In this document: positions 40,537-50,151 of the stretch, in pieces
Numbering within the stretch: the first letter of the stretch is position 1
How the letters are laid out: each line of letters opens with the position of its first letter
Assembly (NCBI GenBank): GCA_020060625.1
Contig: JAGUZU010000051.1
Span: 1-64,000 of the forward strand
DNA length: 64,000 nt
Direction of reading: 5' to 3'
Source: Anaerolineales bacterium
GTDB lineage: Bacteria > Chloroflexota > Anaerolineae > Anaerolineales > Villigracilaceae
Program-made: the position numbers and the translations under genes
The notes under the pieces: model-generated
Database searches by the model: none
What the model was told of the DNA's origin: nothing
Seen by the model: the letters and a program-made list of their open reading frames with translations, nothing else

Positions 40537-42450
40537 ATGATTAACGGTTGGCCGGAAACATTTCTGGCGGGGATTCAGACGCTCAACCAGATTCTGACTG
40601 CGGGGATCGCCATCACGGCGTTTTCTCTATTTTTATACGCGCTTTCGTTCAACCTGCGCGATAGAGTGGCGCGTTCCTTTGCGATCATTCTGTTGTGCGT
40701 AGTCGTTGTGTTTACCGCCGAATCCTTGCAGGATAGCACGGTCTCCATTCGAACGCTCGACCTGTTGCTGCGCGCGCAGTGGTTTGGCATTATCTTTCTC
40801 CCCGCGGCATACCTGCATCTTTCAGACGCCCTGCTTGTAACAGCCGGACGCCCCTCGCGCGGACGCAGGCGGTTGGCTGTGCGCGCCATATACGCCGTCT
40901 CGGCGGGATTCATCATTTTGCTTGCCTTCGGATATTTGCTGGGACCGATCGTGCCGGACGGCAAGCCCGCCCCCTATCTTCAACGCACAGGTTGGACGGA
41001 AGTCTTTACCGCGTTCTACATTTCGGCGCTTGTGTGGGCGGGGATAAATTTTGCGCGCGCCTACAACCTCATGTTGACCCGCTCCGGACGCCGCCGCATG
41101 CTCTACCTGATGGCTGGCGCGACCGCCCCGGCTTTGGGTTCCTACCCCTACCTTTTATTTGGTTATAGTCTTGCCGCCCAGCATCAATATCTTTTTTGGA
41201 GCGCGGCGACCATTATCAATGCGCTGGTCGGCGCGCTGGTGATCGTCATGGCGTATGCGGTGGCTTTCTTCGGCGTCTCATGGCCCGACCGCGTCATCAA
41301 AAGCCGCCTTTTCAAATGGATCATGCGCGGACCTGTAACCGCTTCCGCCGCCCTTGCATTGATGACGGTTGTGCGCCGGGGGGGCGAGTTGCTTGGCGTT
41401 CCTTACAGCGCTTTTGTCCCCTTTACAATGGTTGCCACCGTGTTGCTGATGGAACATACCATCACTTTCGCCGCGCCGGTTTGGGAACGCTGGCTTTTCT
41501 TCGGGCGCGACCGGAACGAGTTGGAACTGCTCCAAAACATCGAGGAGCGGCTGCTTACACAGAGCGACCTTCAACAATTTTTGGAAGCGGTTCTCGCCGC
41601 CGTGCGGGACCACTTGCAGTCGCCCGCCGCGTTTGTGGCGGCATTGGATGATGAAACCTTGTTTCCGATTGTTGTGGGGGGAAACCGCTCCCTGCTCGAC
41701 CAGGAAGGCTTGACGAAAGCGCTCGATCACGTGAACGGCGATACGCGCCGTGAGTTTCTTTGGGGAAACTTTTGGGTACTGCCCCTGCACCGCCAAAGAC
41801 GCCCCGATATGGACCGCGATGAACTGCCTCCTTTGCTGGGTCTGCTTGGCGTTGCGCGGCGTGACGAGAATCAGAGGATGGAAAACGACCAGCGAAATGC
41901 CCTGTGGCTCTTGGCAGACCGCGCCGCGGTTGCGCTGGAAGACCGTCAGCTGCAGCAGCGGGTCTTCCGCTCATTGGCGGATTTGCAGCCCCAGGTCGAG
42001 TTGATCCAACGGATGCGCGCGGCAGGACGGTACGACTCCCGCGCAAGCCTGCTGAACGAACCCCTGCCGCAGGAAGCGGATTTGGTGAACTGGGTCAGGG
42101 ATGCGCTCACGCATTATTGGGGCGGACCCAAGTTCATGAACAGTCCGCTGACGAAACTTCAGGTTGTGCGCGATTTGGCGGAGGATGAGGACGGGAATCT
42201 ATCCAACGCGCTGCGGATGTTACTCCGCCGTGCTGTGGATCAGGTCAAGCCGAAGGGCGACCGGAAGTTTACAACCGAGTGGATACTGTACAATATCCTT
42301 GAAATGAAATTCATCGAGGGTCGCAAAGTCCGTGATGTGGCGGCGCGCCTTGCCATGTCGGAGGCGGACTTGTACCGCAAACAGCGCGTGGCAATCGAGG
42401 CGGTGGCAAAAGCGATCCTCGAAATGGAAGTGAACCTGCTGGACCAATAA
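40537..42450 (+). CDS. 7TM-type membrane sensor with GAF and C-terminal helix-turn-helix-like segment
   Basis: A 637-residue protein with GGAAGGG before ATG 40537. About eight hydrophobic segments (residues 15-310) resemble the histidine-kinase 7TM sensor type. A GAF domain (about 335-480) follows. The C-terminus (about 500-637) has no kinase H-box or ATPase motifs. Instead it ends with ILEMKFIEGRKVRDVAARLAMSEADLYRKQRVAIEAVAKAI, in which VAARLAMSEADLYRKQRVAI has helix-turn-helix spacing like sigma-factor region 4. It may be a membrane-bound one-component regulator. The family was not recognised. Confidence 0.75.
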   Translation: MINGWPETFLAGIQTLNQILTAGIAITAFSLFLYALSFNLRDRVARSFAIILLCVVVVFTAESLQDSTVSIRTLDLLLRAQWFGIIFLPAAYLHLSDALLVTAGRPSRGRRRLAVRAIYAVSAGFIILLAFGYLLGPIVPDGKPAPYLQRTGWTEVFTAFYISALVWAGINFARAYNLMLTRSGRRRMLYLMAGATAPALGSYPYLLFGYSLAAQHQYLFWSAATIINALVGALVIVMAYAVAFFGVSWPDRVIKSRLFKWIMRGPVTASAALALMTVVRRGGELLGVPYSAFVPFTMVATVLLMEHTITFAAPVWERWLFFGRDRNELELLQNIEERLLTQSDLQQFLEAVLAAVRDHLQSPAAFVAALDDETLFPIVVGGNRSLLDQEGLTKALDHVNGDTRREFLWGNFWVLPLHRQRRPDMDRDELPPLLGLLGVARRDENQRMENDQRNALWLLADRAAVALEDRQLQQRVFRSLADLQPQVELIQRMRAAGRYDSRASLLNEPLPQEADLVNWVRDALTHYWGGPKFMNSPLTKLQVVRDLAEDEDGNLSNALRMLLRRAVDQVKPKGDRKFTTEWILYNILEMKFIEGRKVRDVAARLAMSEADLYRKQRVAIEAVAKAILEMEVNLLDQ

Positions 42451-42504
42451 CGGACCAGGCGCGCGCATTTATCGTGTATCGAGCGAGAGAAGAAGGAGCC
42501 TGTC

Positions 42505-43467
42505 ATGGCTGGCGAGAGATCAAAAAATTCAAAACCGATGCCCGAAATAGACGATGGTTGGTGGGAGTCTGTGCTGGCGGAGGAGAGTCGCTATTCGGCG
42601 TCTCCAAACCGTCTGGCGGGGAACAAACCCGAAGTCCGGGAGGAGGCGAAGCAGGAGCCAGAGGAGAAGAAACCCGTCGTCAATTGGAATCAGGTCAAGG
42701 ATCTGTATCTGAGCGACAAAATCGTCAACTTGATGGTGACGGGGCATAACCGCGGCGGTCTGCTTGTGGAGGGCGACGGGCTGTACGGCTTTGTCCCGTT
42801 TTCGCATTTGATTGAAATGGCGGGCAAGGTGGAAGTGGACCGCGATCACAATCTTGAATCGTATATGGGGCGGTTGCTGAATTTGAAGGTCATCGAGTGC
42901 GTGCCGGAAGACGGGCGCGTGGTCTTCTCTGAACGCGCCGCGCAGGCGGAGCCGGGCAAACGCGCGGAGTTGTTCCACTCGCTTCATTCGGGACAGAATG
43001 TCCAGGGTGTTGTCACCAACGTCACTGATTTCGGCGTGTTCGTTGACCTCGGCGGCGTGGAAGGACTGATCCATATTTCGGAACTTTCATGGGGACGCGT
43101 GACTCACCCTTCGCAGTTTGTGGAACTCGGTGAAACGATCGATGTGCAGGTTCTCGATCTTGCCCCCGAACGCTGCCGCGTCGCATTAAGCCTCAAACGG
43201 CTTCTCTCAAATCCCTGGTCCACCGCCGAAACGGATTTTCCAATTGGTTCGGTCAAACCCGCCACGGTCACAAGCGTGCTTTCGTATGGCGCGTTCGCGC
43301 GGCTGGACGATTTTGGCGTGGAGGGGTTGGTCCACATCTCCGAAATTCCAGAGGCGGAGGGCGTTCTGTTGAAGGAAGTCCTTCACGAAGGACAGTCTGT
43401 GCGGGTTCGCATCCTGCACCTCGACGCCCCGCATCAACGCATGGGGCTCAGCATGAGGCTTGAATAA
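42505..43467 (+). CDS. Three-S1-domain RNA-binding protein
   Basis: A 320-residue protein with AAGGAG before ATG 42505. After a charged N-terminus it has three S1 domains. The first (about 70-145) is degenerate; the second (about 155-230) has VVTNVTDFGVFVDLGGVEGLIHISELSW; the third (about 245-320) has VTSVLSYGAFARLDDFGVEGLVHISEI. It resembles short ribosomal protein S1 homologues and probably helps mRNA binding to the ribosome or RNA turnover. It is followed four bases later by ftsK. Confidence 0.88.
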   Translation: MAGERSKNSKPMPEIDDGWWESVLAEESRYSASPNRLAGNKPEVREEAKQEPEEKKPVVNWNQVKDLYLSDKIVNLMVTGHNRGGLLVEGDGLYGFVPFSHLIEMAGKVEVDRDHNLESYMGRLLNLKVIECVPEDGRVVFSERAAQAEPGKRAELFHSLHSGQNVQGVVTNVTDFGVFVDLGGVEGLIHISELSWGRVTHPSQFVELGETIDVQVLDLAPERCRVALSLKRLLSNPWSTAETDFPIGSVKPATVTSVLSYGAFARLDDFGVEGLVHISEIPEAEGVLLKEVLHEGQSVRVRILHLDAPHQRMGLSMRLE

Positions 43468-43471
43468 CCCC

Positions 43472-45658
43472 ATGCCGCAATCCCGGAGACAGTACAGGCA
43501 CGACACGCCGCCGGACGACTGGCTCGAACGCCTTGCCCGTTTCAACACCCAGTTTGGGCGCATGGCGCGCGATGCGGTCGGCGTCGTTCTGATCGCGTTC
43601 GCGATCATGTCCCTGCTGGCGGCGTGGGGTTTCACCGAAGGTTTTTTGCTCACCCCCTTCGCCTTTGCGCTTCGACGCTGGTTTGGCTGGGGAAGCGCGC
43701 TGATCTTCTTTGGGATCGGATATTTTGGATACTCGCTGATTCGGCGGGACGAAAGCAGCGTAAAGTGGGGACGCCTCATTTCGCTCGAACTCGCCTCTCT
43801 CCTGACGTTGGGCTTGTTCGCTGTTTTCGGAGGCAACGACCTCCTCCGCGCCGAAGGCGGCATGGACGGCGGGCGTTTGGGTTGGGGGCTTGTCACCTTG
43901 TTGTGGGGGTACTTGGGTAAAATCTTTGGGACGATCCTCCTGCTTCTCCTGTGGGCGCTTGCAGCCGCCACCGGTTTTGGCTTGTGGTCGAAACTGGAAA
44001 CGTGGCTGTTGAAGATCGCGGGCGAGGAGGCGCCGGTTGTTGCCACGCCGGTTCCTGTGGAAGAGGAAAAGTCAAAGGAACGAAAGACCAAATCCGACAC
44101 GCCTCGCAAGAAAACCCAGCCCCTGCCGCCGGAATTTCGCACGTCGCTGAAGTCTGCTGCAAAAAAGGAAGAGAAACCGCTCAAACCGCCGCCCCGTGAA
44201 GATCACCTGCCGCTGTTGAGCATCCTGCTCGGCGATTCCACCGTCCGCGCGGACGAGCGCACCATCAACCAGACAGCGGGCTTGATCATGAAGACCCTCT
44301 CCGAATTCGGCATTCCCGCCACCGTGATTGGCTATCGCGTCGGTCCGGCAGTGACTCAGTTTGCAGTCCAGCCTGGCTTTATCAAAAAACCAGGCTCGGA
44401 TGAGGAAGATGCGCAGCAAATGAAAGTGCGGGTCGCCCAGATCGCCGCTCTCGAAAAGGACCTCGCGCTGGCATTGTCCGCCCAGCGTCTGCGTATCGAA
44501 GCGCCGGTTCCGGGCAAGCCTTATGTCGGCATCGAAGTTCCCAACATCAACAGTTCAGTTGTACGCTTGAAAGCGCTGCTGGAAGCGGACGCATTTTACA
44601 AAGTCGGCGCGCCGCTTGCCATTGCGCTGGGGCGCGATGTATCCGGTAATCCGCTGGTCGCCGACCTGGCGCGTATGCCGCACTTGCTGATTGCCGGCGC
44701 GACGGGTTCGGGCAAATCCGTGTGCATCACGTCCATTGCCGCATGTCTTGCCATGAACAACACGCCCGAAGAACTGCGCATGGTGATGATCGATTCCAAG
44801 ATGGTGGAATTGATCCGCTTCAACGGTTTGCCGCATCTGTATGGCAAGGTCGAGACCAACCTGAATCGCATCATGGGCGTCTTGCGTTGGGTGGTGGTGG
44901 AAATGGAGCATCGCTACCGCCTGCTCGAAGCCGCGCATTCGCGTGATTTGAATTCCTATAACAAAAAGATGGCGCGCAAAGCGGATGGACAGCCCCTGCC
45001 GCGCATCGTTGTGATGATTGACGAACTCGCCGATCTGATGATGTCCGCGCCGGACCAGACCGAGCATAATCTCGTTCGCCTTGCACAGATGGCGCGCGCC
45101 ACGGGTATTCACCTCGTTGTTGCCACGCAGCGCCCATCCACCGATGTGGTGACGGGTCTCATCAAAGCCAACTTCCCGGCGCGCCTTGCGTTTGCGGTTG
45201 CTTCAGGAACGGACAGCCGCGTGATCCTCGATTACACCGGAGCCGAATCCCTGCTTGGGCGCGGCGACATGCTCTTCCTCAACCCGGAAGTCGGCAATCC
45301 CGTCCGCGCGCAAGGCGTGATGATCACCGACATGGAGATCGAGCGCATCATTGCCCATTGGCAGAAGAACAGCGACATCCCCGCGGAAGATGTTCCCCCT
45401 TGGGAGAAACTCTTGCAGGAACCCGGCGAAGACGAAGACGATGGCTTGATCGAACAGGCAGTCTCCATCGTCCGCCAGACTCAACGCGCTTCGGCGTCCC
45501 TGCTTCAACGCCGCCTGCGAATCGGGTATCCGCGCGCCGCGCGTTTGCTCGATCAGCTGGAAGAGATGGGGGTGGTTGGACCCTCTCAAGGCGGAGGCAG
45601 GGAGCGCGAAGTCCTGGTAAGCGAAGAAGACCCGACAGATGAGGAGAAGTCCGAATAA
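43472..45658 (+). CDS. ftsK: FtsK/SpoIIIE DNA translocase
   Basis: A 728-residue DNA translocase that clears chromosome DNA at the division septum. ATG 43472 is preferred over TTG 43460. Four hydrophobic segments lie at about 35-170, followed by a basic linker. The motor has Walker A GATGSGKSVCI (about 409), FNGLPHLYGKV, Walker B RIVVMIDELADLMM (about 511) and ATQRPSTDVVTG. A C-terminal winged-helix gamma domain (about 670-720, SASLLQRRLRIGYPRAARLLDQLE) recognises DNA polarity sequences. It is co-transcribed with the downstream phospholipid and lipoprotein genes. Confidence 0.96.
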   Translation: MPQSRRQYRHDTPPDDWLERLARFNTQFGRMARDAVGVVLIAFAIMSLLAAWGFTEGFLLTPFAFALRRWFGWGSALIFFGIGYFGYSLIRRDESSVKWGRLISLELASLLTLGLFAVFGGNDLLRAEGGMDGGRLGWGLVTLLWGYLGKIFGTILLLLLWALAAATGFGLWSKLETWLLKIAGEEAPVVATPVPVEEEKSKERKTKSDTPRKKTQPLPPEFRTSLKSAAKKEEKPLKPPPREDHLPLLSILLGDSTVRADERTINQTAGLIMKTLSEFGIPATVIGYRVGPAVTQFAVQPGFIKKPGSDEEDAQQMKVRVAQIAALEKDLALALSAQRLRIEAPVPGKPYVGIEVPNINSSVVRLKALLEADAFYKVGAPLAIALGRDVSGNPLVADLARMPHLLIAGATGSGKSVCITSIAACLAMNNTPEELRMVMIDSKMVELIRFNGLPHLYGKVETNLNRIMGVLRWVVVEMEHRYRLLEAAHSRDLNSYNKKMARKADGQPLPRIVVMIDELADLMMSAPDQTEHNLVRLAQMARATGIHLVVATQRPSTDVVTGLIKANFPARLAFAVASGTDSRVILDYTGAESLLGRGDMLFLNPEVGNPVRAQGVMITDMEIERIIAHWQKNSDIPAEDVPPWEKLLQEPGEDEDDGLIEQAVSIVRQTQRASASLLQRRLRIGYPRAARLLDQLEEMGVVGPSQGGGREREVLVSEEDPTDEEKSE

Positions 45659-45660
45659 AC

Positions 45661-46272
45661 ATGCAGTCACAGCCGACCTTCACAGATAGATTGCGAACCA
45701 TTTTCAAAAAAATTTTGGATTCCATTGGCGGGTTTCTCAATGGGCTTGGCTTGACCCCGAACAGCATCACCCTGCTTGGGCTGGCTGGCACAACTGTTGG
45801 CGCCTGGTTTATTTCGCAGGGCAAAATGACAACGGGGGCGTTCGTCCTGCTGGCTTTTGTCCTTGTGGATGCCTTCGACGGCACGATGGCGCGTCTGCGC
45901 GGCGAACCCAGCGACTTCGGCGGCTTTGTGGATTCCGTCAGTGACCGGTACGCCGAACTCATCACTTTCGGCGGACTCCTCTATCACTTTCTTTCACACG
46001 ACGACGCGCTTGGCGCAATGGTCACGTTTGCCGCGGCATCCGGCTCTGTGCTGGTTTCGTATGTCAAAGCCCGCGCGGAAGGGTTGGGCTTTACCGCGAA
46101 AGTGGGGCTTCTCACCCGCGTCGAACGGTACATCGTTTTAATTCCGTTGCTTGTGTTCAATCAGCCGTTCATTGCGGTCTGCGTCATTGCCGCGCTTGGC
46201 AACGTCACCGCGCTGCAGCGTATCTTTCACGTCCGCGCGCAGGGGCACGAACGCATGAACGCCAAAGGATAA
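45661..46272 (+). CDS. CDP-alcohol phosphatidyltransferase
   Basis: A 203-residue membrane enzyme, two bases after ftsK. The family signature D-x2-DG-x2-AR-x8-G-x3-D-x3-D is visible as DAFDGTMARLRGEPSDFGGFVDS (about residues 70-92, shown in part). Five to six hydrophobic segments are present. It uses a CDP-alcohol to make a phospholipid; phosphatidylglycerophosphate, phosphatidylinositol phosphate or archaetidyl-type products cannot be told apart from the sequence. The next gene, lgt, needs phosphatidylglycerol, which fits a PgsA role. Confidence 0.9.
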   Translation: MQSQPTFTDRLRTIFKKILDSIGGFLNGLGLTPNSITLLGLAGTTVGAWFISQGKMTTGAFVLLAFVLVDAFDGTMARLRGEPSDFGGFVDSVSDRYAELITFGGLLYHFLSHDDALGAMVTFAAASGSVLVSYVKARAEGLGFTAKVGLLTRVERYIVLIPLLVFNQPFIAVCVIAALGNVTALQRIFHVRAQGHERMNAKG

Positions 46273-46274
46273 AC

Positions 46275-47075
46275 GTGGCGGAAGGCATTTCACTCGGACC
46301 GTTGTTCCTGCGTTGGAACGGCGTGTTGATCGCCCTCGGCATTTCGGCAGGGGCGCTGCTTGCTGGTTATGAAACCAAACGCCGCGGCGGCGACCCGGAG
46401 ATCATCTATTACCTGCTTCCGCCTCTCATCGGATGGGGATTGATCGGCGCGCGTCTCTGGCACATCTTCACCCCGCCTCTTTCCTCTGTTCAACTTGGTC
46501 TGACAACCGGGCATTATCTTACACATCCGCTGGATATGCTCGCGCTATGGATCGGCGGCTTGGGAATCCCCGGCGCGCTTCTCGGCGGGACCTTCGGGCT
46601 GTTCCTGTTTTCCCGCAAGCATGAACTTCCCTTTTGGCAATTGACCGATCTGCTTGCTCCCGGGCTTGCGCTCGCCCAGACGATTGGGCGCGTGGGCAAT
46701 TACTTCAACCAGGAATTGTACGGTTTGCCGGCAAATGTCCCCTGGGCGATTCTCATCCAACCCGACCATCGGTTGATCGGCTATGAAGAAATCGAGTACT
46801 ATCATCCGCTGTTTGCCTACGAAGTATTAATGAATATAATGAATGTGGCGCTGTTGTTATGGCTCTCCCGGAAATTCTTTCATCAACTTCAGGCGGGCGA
46901 TCTCTTCCTTGCCTATCTTTTGTTTTACTCCGCCGTCCGCTTCCTGCTCGAATTCCTCCGGCTGGACGTTGCATTAATGGCGGGAGTTAACGCCAATCAG
47001 GCATTTTTTGCTGTCTTGTTTGTGATCGCCGGAGGCGTTCTATATCGGCGGCATCGGTTTGCGCGGGAACTGTAA
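46275..47075 (+). CDS. lgt: Prolipoprotein diacylglyceryl transferase
   Basis: A 266-residue membrane enzyme that adds diacylglycerol to the lipobox cysteine of prolipoproteins. The GTG start at 46275 lies two bases after the previous stop. The Lgt signature GRVGNYFNQELYG (about 138-150) and GARLWHIF (about 56) carry the conserved Arg, Asn and Glu. Seven hydrophobic segments are visible. It closes a run of sensor, S1, ftsK and phosphatidyltransferase genes. Confidence 0.95.
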   Translation: MAEGISLGPLFLRWNGVLIALGISAGALLAGYETKRRGGDPEIIYYLLPPLIGWGLIGARLWHIFTPPLSSVQLGLTTGHYLTHPLDMLALWIGGLGIPGALLGGTFGLFLFSRKHELPFWQLTDLLAPGLALAQTIGRVGNYFNQELYGLPANVPWAILIQPDHRLIGYEEIEYYHPLFAYEVLMNIMNVALLLWLSRKFFHQLQAGDLFLAYLLFYSAVRFLLEFLRLDVALMAGVNANQAFFAVLFVIAGGVLYRRHRFAREL

Positions 47076-47151
47076 GGACTTTGTGAAGGGGGTAAGGCAG
47101 GGCGGGTAATAAAATAAGCCTGTCTCGTTTCTGAATTTACAAGGAATATCC

Positions 47152-48087
47152 ATGATAGAAACTCACGATCTTAGCAAGCAATTTCACGATTTTATGGCTG
47201 TGGATGGCGTGGATCTCTCGGTGCAGGCGGGAGAGATTTTGGCGTTATTGGGGCAGAATGGCGCAGGCAAGACCACCACTGTCCGCATGTTGACAGCGTT
47301 ACTGCGCCCATCTCGCGGGTGGGCGCGCGTGGCAGGTCATGACGTAGTCAAGAACGGGCATGACGTGCGCGCCTCGGTGGGGGTGTTGACCGAACAGCAT
47401 GGGTTGTACATGCGCATGACCGCCATCGAATACCTCGATTTCTTTGGGGAGGTCTACGGACTCGGCGCCCCTGCGAGAAAAAAACGCAGTGACAACCTGC
47501 TGGAATATTTTGGTCTGGCGGAAGCGGCAAAGCGCAGAATCGGCGAATATTCAAAGGGGATGCGTCAAAAACTCGCATTGGCGCGCGCCATGATGCACGA
47601 CCCCGGAGTCTTGTTGTTGGACGAGCCGACTTCCGCGATGGACCCCGAATCCGCGCGGCTGGTGCGGGATGAGATCGCGCGCCTCAAATCCTCGCGGCGG
47701 ACGATTGTCATCTGCTCGCATAATCTTACCGAAGTTGAATCTTTGGCGGATAAGATCGCGATCATTTACCGCGGACGAATTTTGATTCAAGGCACGCTCG
47801 ACGATCTAAAGCGCAGGGTATTGGGCGCGCCGGAATATGCGGTCAATTTTGCGGAACCGCGCGACTTGAACGGGCTGGAACTGCCGCAGGGGATGCAAAT
47901 GCTCGAGAAAACAGCGAGCAGTTTGAAGGTCCGTGTGGAGGCGCCGGAGGAGTCGAATCCAAAACTGTTGGAGATTCTTTCGTCGAAGTCCGTTCCCGTT
48001 GTGACGTTTCAGGAGGAGGCTCGCACGCTGGAGCAGGTCTATTTGAAGGTGATGGCGGAAGCGCGGGGAGGCGGGCATGTTCACTAA
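47152..48087 (+). CDS. ABC transporter ATP-binding protein (NatA-like)
   Basis: A 311-residue ABC ATPase. Walker A is GQNGAGKTT (34-42), the signature reads YSKGMRQKLALARA, and Walker B is LLLDEPTSAMDPES with a switch His in ICSHNLTEVE. The C-terminal extension (about 220-311) is typical of NatA/DrrA-type exporters. It overlaps the permease start by 11 bp. The substrate is unknown; such pairs export ions, drugs or lipids. Confidence 0.93.
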   Translation: MIETHDLSKQFHDFMAVDGVDLSVQAGEILALLGQNGAGKTTTVRMLTALLRPSRGWARVAGHDVVKNGHDVRASVGVLTEQHGLYMRMTAIEYLDFFGEVYGLGAPARKKRSDNLLEYFGLAEAAKRRIGEYSKGMRQKLALARAMMHDPGVLLLDEPTSAMDPESARLVRDEIARLKSSRRTIVICSHNLTEVESLADKIAIIYRGRILIQGTLDDLKRRVLGAPEYAVNFAEPRDLNGLELPQGMQMLEKTASSLKVRVEAPEESNPKLLEILSSKSVPVVTFQEEARTLEQVYLKVMAEARGGGHVH

Positions 48088-49510
48088 ACTCGCTCCGGTC
48101 TGGCTGGTGGCGAAGCGCGAACTGCGCGATCAATTTCGCGATTGGCGCGTTTTGCTGCCGATGGCGATCCTGACGTTGTGTTTTCCGTTTTTGATGAACG
48201 AGTTTGCGAAACAGACGGTGGATTTTTTGAATCAGTACAACGCGAATTTGATCCTCGACCGCCTCGTTCCGTTTTCGATCATGATCATCGGCTTTTTCCC
48301 GATCACGGTTTCGCTGGTGGTGGCGCTCGAGTCGTTCGTGGGGGAGAAGGAGCGCGGGACCATCGAGCCGTTGTTGAGCGCGCCGTTCGACGACTGGCAG
48401 TTGTATTTTGGGAAGCTGCTGGTCGGCGCGGCGACGCCGTTGATCGCGAGTTATCTTTCCATTGGGTTGTACCTGATCATGGTTTCTCGTCAGAACCTCA
48501 ACCTGCCCTCTCCTTCCGTGATGTTGCAGTTGATGCTGCTTACCACTGCTCATGCAGTGTTGATGGTGAGCGCGGCAATCGTGATCTCGGTGCAGTCCAC
48601 GTCGGTGAAGGCGGCGAACCTGCTGGCATCGTTCATCGTAATCCCCGTAGCCATTTTGATGCAGGGGGAGGCGGTGATGCTTTTCTGGGGTAACGAGCAG
48701 GTGTTGTGGCTTGGCGTTGCCGGCGTGATGATCATTTCACTTCTGCTCATCCGCGTGGGGATCGCCCACTTCCAGCGCGAATACCTGCTTGGACGCGAGA
48801 TCGACACCCTGAATGTAAAATGGATGTGGCGCGCGTTCGCGTCGAATTTCATCGGCGGCGCAGTTTCGCTGAAGGATTGGTATGGGCGCGTGCTTGGCGC
48901 GGCGCTTCGCCGCATTGTGCCTGCTGTGTTCGTTGTTGTGCTGATCGCGGGCGTAAGTTTGTGGATGAGTTACGACTGGGTCATCCAGAATCTCTCCGAG
49001 ACGGTTGCGCTGGCATCGCCTGAAGATATTCAAAAACTGGAGGAACGCGTTCGGGAATTGCCCGATCTCTCGAACCTTCGGGACCATCTCAGCGCATCGT
49101 CCCTGTTTTTGAATAACACCCGCGCGGTCACGGTTATCTTCCTGGCGGGCATGGTCTCGTTTAGCGTGCTGGGCATTCTTTTTTACATGATCAACATCGG
49201 GTTGATCGGCGGGGTGTTCGCGTTGTTTCAACTGCTGGGGATCCAGCCCCTGCCGATCTTTCTCGCGGGAGTCGCGCCGCACGGCGTCTTCGAGATCCCG
49301 GCTTTGATGATCGGAAGCGCGGTGGTGCTGTACATCGGCGCGGCGTTGGTCACTCCGCAGGCGGGCAGGTCCATGGGCGAGGTGATCCTTGAACTGCTGG
49401 CGGATTGGGCGAAGATATTCCTCGGCTTGATCCTGCCGCTGCTGGCGGTTGCCGCGGTGGTCGAAGCATACATTACCCCGGGTCTGTTGTTGCGCGTCAT
49501 TGGAAATTAA
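48077..49510 (+). CDS. ABC-2 type permease (NatB-like)
   Basis: A 477-residue membrane protein partnered with the ATPase upstream. KRELRDQFRDWRVLLPMAIL opens it, and SFVGEKERGTIEPLLSAPFDDWQLYFGKLL is the ABC-2 permease motif with the E-R-x(3)-E-x-L core. The C-terminal half (about 280-470) has a further soluble loop and a stretch GAALVTPQAG resembling the SpoIIM/stage II family. About ten hydrophobic segments are present. It likely forms the channel of an exporter. Confidence 0.9.
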   Translation: MFTKLAPVWLVAKRELRDQFRDWRVLLPMAILTLCFPFLMNEFAKQTVDFLNQYNANLILDRLVPFSIMIIGFFPITVSLVVALESFVGEKERGTIEPLLSAPFDDWQLYFGKLLVGAATPLIASYLSIGLYLIMVSRQNLNLPSPSVMLQLMLLTTAHAVLMVSAAIVISVQSTSVKAANLLASFIVIPVAILMQGEAVMLFWGNEQVLWLGVAGVMIISLLLIRVGIAHFQREYLLGREIDTLNVKWMWRAFASNFIGGAVSLKDWYGRVLGAALRRIVPAVFVVVLIAGVSLWMSYDWVIQNLSETVALASPEDIQKLEERVRELPDLSNLRDHLSASSLFLNNTRAVTVIFLAGMVSFSVLGILFYMINIGLIGGVFALFQLLGIQPLPIFLAGVAPHGVFEIPALMIGSAVVLYIGAALVTPQAGRSMGEVILELLADWAKIFLGLILPLLAVAAVVEAYITPGLLLRVIGN

Positions 49511-49543
49511 GAAATAAAACCCTCCTCCAGTTTTGGAGGAGGG
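49511..49543 (-). terminator. Terminator for the HNH gene (convergent junction)
   Basis: CCCTCCTCCA (49520-49529) and TGGAGGAGGG (49534-49543) form a perfect stem with loop GTTT. The T-rich tail is on the minus strand (49511-49519), so it mainly serves the HNH gene. Confidence 0.85.
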
Positions 49544-49560
49544 CGCAATGGATACGGGGC

Positions 49561-50064
49561 TTACCAGCCTTTAATGTAAGGCTCCCATTCGCCGTTTTCC
49601 GAGAGATGTTTCCCGAAAATATACGAAGCGTTCGCGGGCGGCTCCTTTGGAATGTGCAGGAGATTCATGTGCATTTCATGCGCTTTTCGCCCGCCCTTGC
49701 GATGATTGCACATGGAACATGCGGTGACGACGTTCGTCCAGGTGTGTTGTCCGCCCATGTGGCGCGGGATGACGTGATCAATCGTCAGGCTGCCTTCGCG
49801 TTTGCCGCAATACTGGCAGGTATAATTGTCGCGGCGGAATATTTCACGGCGCGTTAATTTCACGCGCGGACGCGGCCGGTGAACTTGCGATTCAAGCCGG
49901 ATGACCGAGGGCCGCGGAAGCAGTTGTGAGATTGTATGGATGTATCCGCGTCCGTTCACGATCATCCCGGCTTTTCCGGCAAGCAGCAAGCCGACCGCCC
50001 GTCGCGTCGAGCATACATGGATTGGCTCGAAATTTGCGTTGAGTACCAATACAGGTTCGTACAT
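49561..50064 (-). CDS. HNH endonuclease
   Basis: A 167-residue protein. ATG 50064 has GAGGA four bases upstream. The frame stays open far upstream but there it is antisense to the next gene and was not used. The HNH zinc-finger nuclease core is FRRDNYTCQYCGKREG, LTIDHVIPR and TACSMCNHRKGGR, with two CxxC zinc pairs and the catalytic DH. The N-terminal VLVLNANFEPIHVCSTRRAVGLLLAGKA is typical of a widespread chromosomal HNH group of unknown target. It is probably a host gene, not a homing enzyme. Confidence 0.92.
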   Translation of the reverse strand: MYEPVLVLNANFEPIHVCSTRRAVGLLLAGKAGMIVNGRGYIHTISQLLPRPSVIRLESQVHRPRPRVKLTRREIFRRDNYTCQYCGKREGSLTIDHVIPRHMGGQHTWTNVVTACSMCNHRKGGRKAHEMHMNLLHIPKEPPANASYIFGKHLSENGEWEPYIKGW

Positions 50065-50151
50065 GGTTCCTCGGCGACCTGCGTGATTATACATCCAGTT
50101 TGAAAAATTCGTAAAATCCATCGAGAACGATTCGTTGCAGGAGCGTTTGAA

